Source: an uncultured Clostridium sp. (GTDB taxonomy: Bacteria > Bacillota > Clostridia > Peptostreptococcales > Peptostreptococcaceae). From it: a stretch of DNA of 19,656 nt. The stretch covers positions 1 through 19,656 of the forward strand of contig USRS01000043.1 in assembly GCA_900557165.1 (NCBI GenBank), read 5' to 3'. The translations under genes were made by a program, and so were the position numbers. Under the pieces are notes generated by a model. It was not told the DNA's origin. It was given only the letters and a program-made list of their open reading frames with translations, and did not search any database. Shown piece after piece: positions 15,721 through 19,656 of the stretch. How positions within the stretch are numbered: the first letter of the stretch is position 1; each line of letters opens with the position of its first letter.

Positions 15721-17174
15721 AGAAGCTAAAGTTATTTCAAAAAACTTATTTATTTACTATGGCATTGATGGGAGTAATGATTATTATCTCCCATACTTTG
15801 TTATACATGCTTTTACCTACTTTTTACATTAATAAAAAACAACAAGATTTAAGCGACATTAGTACTCAATTAATACAACAATTAGAGTCAAATAATAAAG
15901 ATATGAGCAGTAAAATAGCCAAAGATTTTTCTAATAAATATGGCATTAATATAGCTTTGAATATAAAAAATAAAAATTATGTATTTGAAGGAATTAAGCA
16001 ATATGATATTTATATAAAACCAGAATCCTTAGACAGTGAATCACTAATAATCAATAACAATGTTGAATTTAAAGATAGTGAAAATTCTTCTGAATCAATA
16101 GAAAACAAAGAAGGTTATTTTAAAGTTAAAAATTCTTCTTTATTCTATAAAAAAAATATTAAGACTTTAGATGGAACAAGTGGTTCAGTAAAAATTGTGA
16201 TGGATTTACAATCTTTTAAAGAAGCTAGAAGTGTTGTGTTCATGCTACTACCATATTCTATAGGCATAAGTTTAATTATTTCTCTTTTTGCATCGTATAT
16301 ATATGCAAAAAAAATTACGAAGCCAATAAAAGAAATATGTAATGTGACAAAAGATATGAAAATTTTAAAAGAAGATGCTTACTGTGACATAAATACGGGA
16401 GATGAAATAGAACTTTTATCTCATAATATAAATAGTTTATATAATACACTATTAGATACAATTGATTCTTTAAAAACAGAAATTGAAAATGTAAGTAAAT
16501 CAGAAAAAAGTAAGGTTGATTTTTTAAGAAGTGCATCTCATGAACTAAAAACTCCTCTTATGAGTATTCATATAATGTTGGAAAATATGATTTTAAATAT
16601 AGGGAAGTATAAAAATCATGATATATATTTGCCTAAATGTAAAGAGTCTGTACTTGATCTTAGCAATATGGTACAAGAAATACTTGATACATCTAGATTG
16701 AACACATGGAATAATAATAAAGAATATAAAGTTGTAAATTTAAAAAATTTATTAGAAAATATGATTGAACCTTATAAAATTATAGCGAAATCAAAACATA
16801 TTAATATGAATATAGATTACTCTAACTCGTTAATTATAAATACTGATAAAATTTTATTAAATAAGGTTTTATCAAATATTATATCAAATGCAGTAAATTA
16901 CACAGATGAGGGTAAATATATAAATATATATTTTGAAAATAATTCATTAATTATAGAAAATGAATGTGAGCCGATTTCAAAAAATCACTTAGAACACATA
17001 TTTGATGCTTTTTATAGAGCTGAATTTGATAGAAATAAAAATAGTGGTGGAAATGGATTAGGTCTTTATATTGTCAAACAGATATTAAATTCATTAGATA
17101 TAAATTATTCATTTGATTCTATGGAAAATGGTATGAAATTTAAAATAAATTTTAAGAATGAGGAGCTTATATAA
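15717..17174 (+). CDS. Membrane sensor histidine kinase paired with the upstream regulator
   Basis: The 485-aa kinase has TM1 (about 11-34) and an extracytoplasmic sensing domain (about 35-170, Ser/Asn/Lys-rich with no Cys). TM2 (about 172-195), HAMP (about 196-250) and a HisKA dimerisation domain follow, with phospho-acceptor His275 in ASHELKTPL. The HATPase domain has the N box around Asn391 (ISNAVNYT), an F-box-like FDAFYRAE and G box GGNGLGLYIV (444-453). All catalytic motifs look intact. Start and stop overlap as ATGA with the regulator gene. The absence of cysteines in the sensing domain argues against direct disulfide sensing, despite the redox neighbours. The ligand is unknown. The 158-nt gap after it is AT-rich and I see no clear terminator there. 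Confidence 0.93.
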   Translation: MKKLKLFQKTYLFTMALMGVMIIISHTLLYMLLPTFYINKKQQDLSDISTQLIQQLESNNKDMSSKIAKDFSNKYGINIALNIKNKNYVFEGIKQYDIYIKPESLDSESLIINNNVEFKDSENSSESIENKEGYFKVKNSSLFYKKNIKTLDGTSGSVKIVMDLQSFKEARSVVFMLLPYSIGISLIISLFASYIYAKKITKPIKEICNVTKDMKILKEDAYCDINTGDEIELLSHNINSLYNTLLDTIDSLKTEIENVSKSEKSKVDFLRSASHELKTPLMSIHIMLENMILNIGKYKNHDIYLPKCKESVLDLSNMVQEILDTSRLNTWNNNKEYKVVNLKNLLENMIEPYKIIAKSKHINMNIDYSNSLIINTDKILLNKVLSNIISNAVNYTDEGKYINIYFENNSLIIENECEPISKNHLEHIFDAFYRAEFDRNKNSGGNGLGLYIVKQILNSLDINYSFDSMENGMKFKINFKNEELI

Positions 17175-17283
17175 AGTTATGAAAATCTCAAATTATGGAA
17201 TATATATATTATATAATAAAACTATTTAATTCGACGTATAACTACAAAAAACGACAAAAAATGGTACAAAAGTAATAAAATAT

Positions 17284-17291
17284 GTTATACT
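17284..17291 (+). promoter_or_regulatory. Possible extended -10 of the decayed phn operon
   Basis: TGT followed by TATACT (17286-17291) forms an extended -10 about 40 nt upstream of the phnD remnant. No good -35 is visible. A GGAG ribosome binding site at 17315-17318 is retained. Confidence 0.35.
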
Positions 17292-17332
17292 TACATAGAA
17301 ATTAATATTCTATAGGAGAGATATATTAAAGA

Positions 17333-17959
17333 ATGAAAAAATATTTGAATTACTATCAGCAGTAATATTATCTATGGCTCTTATAGTTGGATGTGGATCT
17401 AGTAAATCTGATGATGAACTAGTAGTATACTTCGTACCATCAAGAGACTCTAAAGAAATACAATCTGCTACACAACCTTTAGCAGACATGTTAAAAGAAG
17501 AATTAGCTAAAGAATGATTTGAATTCAACAAAATAAGAGTTGAAGTTGGTACAAGTTTTGAAGTTGTTGGTGAAGCTTTAGAATCAGGAACTGCACACGT
17601 TGGATTTATACCAGGTGGAACTTATGTATTATATGTTTATAAGAGTTACAGGTCCTGGAGCATTTGCAGGTGTTTTAACTTTATCAGTAACATCAATAGG
17701 GATGGTATCTAAATTATTTATAGAAACTATAGAAGATTTAGATAAGAAAATATTAGAATCTTTAGATGCTGCTGGGTGTAATACATTCCAAAAAATAAGA
17801 TATGGTATACTACCACAATTATTTACAAACTTTGTATCAACAGTGATATATAGATTTGAAATAAATATAAAGGATGCATATACTCTAGGATTAGTTGTAT
17901 TAGTTTTAATAGTAGAATATGTATCAACTAAAGTAAGAAATAAATTAGCAAGAGGATAA
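17333..17959 (+). pseudogene. Remnant of a phosphonate-type ABC transporter operon (phnD 5' part joined to phnE 3' part)
   Basis: The first part reads as a PhnD-type substrate-binding lipoprotein: ILSMALIVGCGSS lipobox, then ELVVYFVPSRDSKEI and FIPGGTYVLY. It has a frame slip just after ATG 17334 and an in-frame TGA at 17515-17517 (likely GGA originally). At about 17640 it jumps, out of frame, into PhnE permease sequence (RVTGPGAFAGVLTLSVTS... FEINIKDA). The rest of phnD, all of phnC (ATPase) and the first half of phnE are gone. PhnE itself appears to have a second internal deletion where TLGLV runs straight into VLVLIVEY, dropping the usual Gly-rich GAGGIGAPL segment. A 119-codon reading frame (17600-17959) survives but cannot form a transporter. 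Attribution is by recognisable PhnD/PhnE motifs. Confidence 0.85.
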
Positions 17960-17967
17960 GAATATAG

Positions 17968-18003
17968 AAATAGCTAAGTTATAGAATTACTTAGCTATTT
18001 TTA
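17968..18003 (+). terminator. Intrinsic terminator after the phn remnant
   Basis: AAATAGCTAAGT (17968-17979) pairs perfectly with ACTTAGCTATTT (17989-18000) around a 9-nt loop and runs into T's. It is intact although the operon is not. Confidence 0.88.
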
Positions 18004-18040
18004 TTGTGTAATATATTGTTATAAAATATGATAATACAAA

Positions 18041-18101
18041 AATAACCATATCTTAGTATTTTGCCTATTGTAAATTATAAGATGTGGTTATTTATTTTTA
18101 T
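18041..18101 (+). promoter_or_regulatory. Long hairpin with U-rich tail in the leader of the surface protein gene
   Basis: A 15-bp arm (18041-18055, AATAACCATATCTTA) pairs with 18078-18092 with one G-U pair and a 22-nt loop, and is followed by TTATTTTTA. A good terminator already lies 40 nt upstream, so this may be an attenuator for the next gene or a second terminator. No known riboswitch core is seen in the loop. The promoter for the next gene is not clear. Confidence 0.45.
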
Positions 18102-18161
18102 ATTACAAACGAAAGGAGATAAGTTTCTTGTATTAAATACTTAAAAGAAATTAAACCATAT

Positions 18162-19656
18162 ATGAAAAATAAAAAAATATTAAAAAGTATTTCGATTATA
18201 CTTTCTTGCATATTTTTATTAAGCAATGTGCCCTATACATATGCATCATCAGTAAGAAATACAAATATAAATGATAAAAGCGATATAAATGCAGAAGTAG
18301 TATATTTAAAAGATGGAGAAGGTAGTTTAACTAAAGGAAATGGAACTATAAATAATCCATACGAAAATATAAGAACAGCATTAAAAAATATAAAAGATGG
18401 ACAAATATTAAAATTAATTGGGACTGTAAGTTATACAAATTATGAAGTACATACAGACAAATCTCCTCTTCCTTTATTTATAAATAAAAATATAATTATA
18501 GAAGGAGCTAGTAAAAAATTCTCTACTGATGCAGATTGTGATGCACTTATTGTGAGAGCTCCCATTCAGTTAGGGTCAAATGTAACATTTAAAAATATAA
18601 ACTTACAACTAGTACCACAAGTTATATTAGGAAAAGAAGGTGTAAAAAGCATATTGGGGTCACAAAATCCCATGGCAGCTACTATATTTGCAGCAGGAAA
18701 TACCTTAACATTAGATAATGTAAATACAAAAGTTGGCACAAATTCAGCTCAAGATAAAGAGAGACCTTATATAAGTGGTGGTAGTTATAAGAATCAAGGA
18801 AGTATGGGTAAAAAATCCATAATTAATATAATTAATCCAAATTCACAAACAAAGTTTTCAGCTATATATGCTGGTGACTATTGGGAAGCTAGAAATTTAG
18901 ATGTAGAAATAAATTTAAATGGAAATGTATTGGAAAATAAAATATATGCAGGTAGTTTTTCAAAAACATTAACAGGAAATGTTGATATAAAATTAGGAGA
19001 CAAAAGCAATATATATAGTTTTGATAATAAAAATCATAATGGTAATATAAATGTAACTATAGATAAAGACACATATGTGGATAATCTAGATGTGACATCA
19101 ATAGATGACTTAACTTTAAATGAAAATTCAAAGGTTATATTAAAAAAAGATTCTAATTTAAATATAAGAAATATAAACCTTAAGAAAAATGCAGTTATTG
19201 ATTTTAGAAAAGCTAATAACCTTAATTTAAGAGGAAATTTAACAGGAGGAACTGGAGTAAATAATGCTGGATGCATACTATTAACTCATACTCAAACATT
19301 AAATATATATAATGAAGTTAGAGGATTTACTAAATTAAATCATTTAAATACAATTTACTCTCAAGTTGTAGTTAATAACCACGAATATGTTAGAGCAAAC
19401 AAAAACTCCAAGGGTAATTTTATTTTAGATAATATTGCACATAGAGGATATATATTAGAAAAAAGTATATCAAATAATAATATGATATGGACTAGTGTAA
19501 AAGGAAATCATATATTTAAAGATTTTAATTGGGGCCATGAATACGAAAAAATAATAAATCCTTCTATAAGTGAAGATTATAATATATCTATAAATTTTAT
19601 TGATGAAAAAGGAAGTAGCTATATTCCTTACAATGATGCTTGGGATGACTTTGAAT
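18162..19656 (+). CDS. Large secreted, probably beta-helical surface protein (N-terminal 498 codons, truncated by window end)
   Basis: The frame is open from a signal peptide (MKNKKILKSISIILSC..., likely cleaved after TYA, about residue 27) to the last base. Residues about 48-85 read like the opening of parallel beta-helix proteins: VVYLKDGEGSLTKGNGT, then NNPYENIRTAL and KDGQILKLIG. Many short beta-rungs with Asn/Ile/Leu alternation follow (for example LTLDNVNT, INVTIDKDTY, LNIRNINLKKN). This fits an adhesin or a glycan-active surface protein. No catalytic motif is recognised and the C-terminus, which would show any sortase or cell-wall-binding anchor, is missing. The start is uncertain: the only strong ribosome binding site (AAAGGAG, 18112-18118) is 43 nt before this ATG. 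An in-frame ATT at 18132 would fit that site better and add ten residues. Confidence 0.8.
   Translation, partial: MKNKKILKSISIILSCIFLLSNVPYTYASSVRNTNINDKSDINAEVVYLKDGEGSLTKGNGTINNPYENIRTALKNIKDGQILKLIGTVSYTNYEVHTDKSPLPLFINKNIIIEGASKKFSTDADCDALIVRAPIQLGSNVTFKNINLQLVPQVILGKEGVKSILGSQNPMAATIFAAGNTLTLDNVNTKVGTNSAQDKERPYISGGSYKNQGSMGKKSIINIINPNSQTKFSAIYAGDYWEARNLDVEINLNGNVLENKIYAGSFSKTLTGNVDIKLGDKSNIYSFDNKNHNGNINVTIDKDTYVDNLDVTSIDDLTLNENSKVILKKDSNLNIRNINLKKNAVIDFRKANNLNLRGNLTGGTGVNNAGCILLTHTQTLNIYNEVRGFTKLNHLNTIYSQVVVNNHEYVRANKNSKGNFILDNIAHRGYILEKSISNNNMIWTSVKGNHIFKDFNWGHEYEKIINPSISEDYNISINFIDEKGSSYIPYNDAWDDFE

Noticed and set aside
279..17174. A Vex-VncRS-like system combining the ABC exporter with the two-component pair
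   Set aside because: The exporter and the kinase pair are about 13 kb apart with terminators and unrelated genes between them, so nothing here links them.
17600..17959. 119-aa intact membrane protein gene
   Set aside because: Its first 13 codons are out-of-frame PhnD sequence and the rest is an internally deleted PhnE C-terminal half. It is a by-product of the deletion, not a functional permease.

Overview
The window is AT-rich with a strongly Firmicute/clostridial codon style (AGA, ATA, TTA, AAA), polypurine ribosome binding sites, U-tract intrinsic terminators and a class I c-di-GMP riboswitch. The gene content fits a Peptostreptococcaceae-type Clostridium, Clostridioides or a close relative. 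This is an inference from style and families; no 16S or other species marker is present.

Layout, left to right. (1) Positions 1-174 hold a decayed left end of what looks like an IS3-family insertion sequence on the minus strand. (2) 279-2272 is a two-gene ABC exporter operon (MacB/Vex-type permease, then ATPase). It ends in a bidirectional terminator shared with a convergent TraX-family membrane protein gene (2307-3041, minus). (3) 3245-13234 is the most interesting block. A sigma-A-like promoter drives a class I c-di-GMP riboswitch with a downstream intrinsic terminator. This leader precedes two very large, secreted, paralogous M60 (enhancin-like) zinc metalloproteases of 1994 and 1192 aa. 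Both carry NPCBM sugar-binding modules, Ig-like spacers, a short leucine-rich segment and a shared unassigned C-terminal domain. The first also has two F5/8C (CBM32) modules, an extra NPCBM and a FIVAR repeat. A hairpin lies between the two genes. (4) 13347-17174 is a redox cluster: a TlpA-like thioredoxin lipoprotein, a 48-aa membrane-anchored peptide ending in a CxxC motif, a NapH-like membrane ferredoxin with a Cys-rich tail, and a two-component pair (OmpR-type regulator and sensor kinase). (5) 17333-17959 is a wreck of a phosphonate-type ABC transporter operon: the phnD 5' part is joined to the phnE 3' part and phnC is gone. (6) 18162 to the right edge is the first 498 codons of a large secreted, probably beta-helical surface protein, cut by the window end.

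How they may work together. The leader implies that a cyclic-di-GMP-dependent choice sets the output of two glycan-targeted, mucinase-like proteases. In Clostridioides difficile, class I c-di-GMP riboswitches are typically OFF switches for motility genes and for the protease Zmp1/PPEP-1. By analogy the proteases would be made when c-di-GMP is low. The redox cluster looks like a self-contained extracytoplasmic thiol electron-transfer module with its own sensor pair. The ABC exporter, TraX, phn remnant and beta-helix protein have no evident functional tie to these. Only the riboswitch-protease unit and the redox cluster look like coherent systems.
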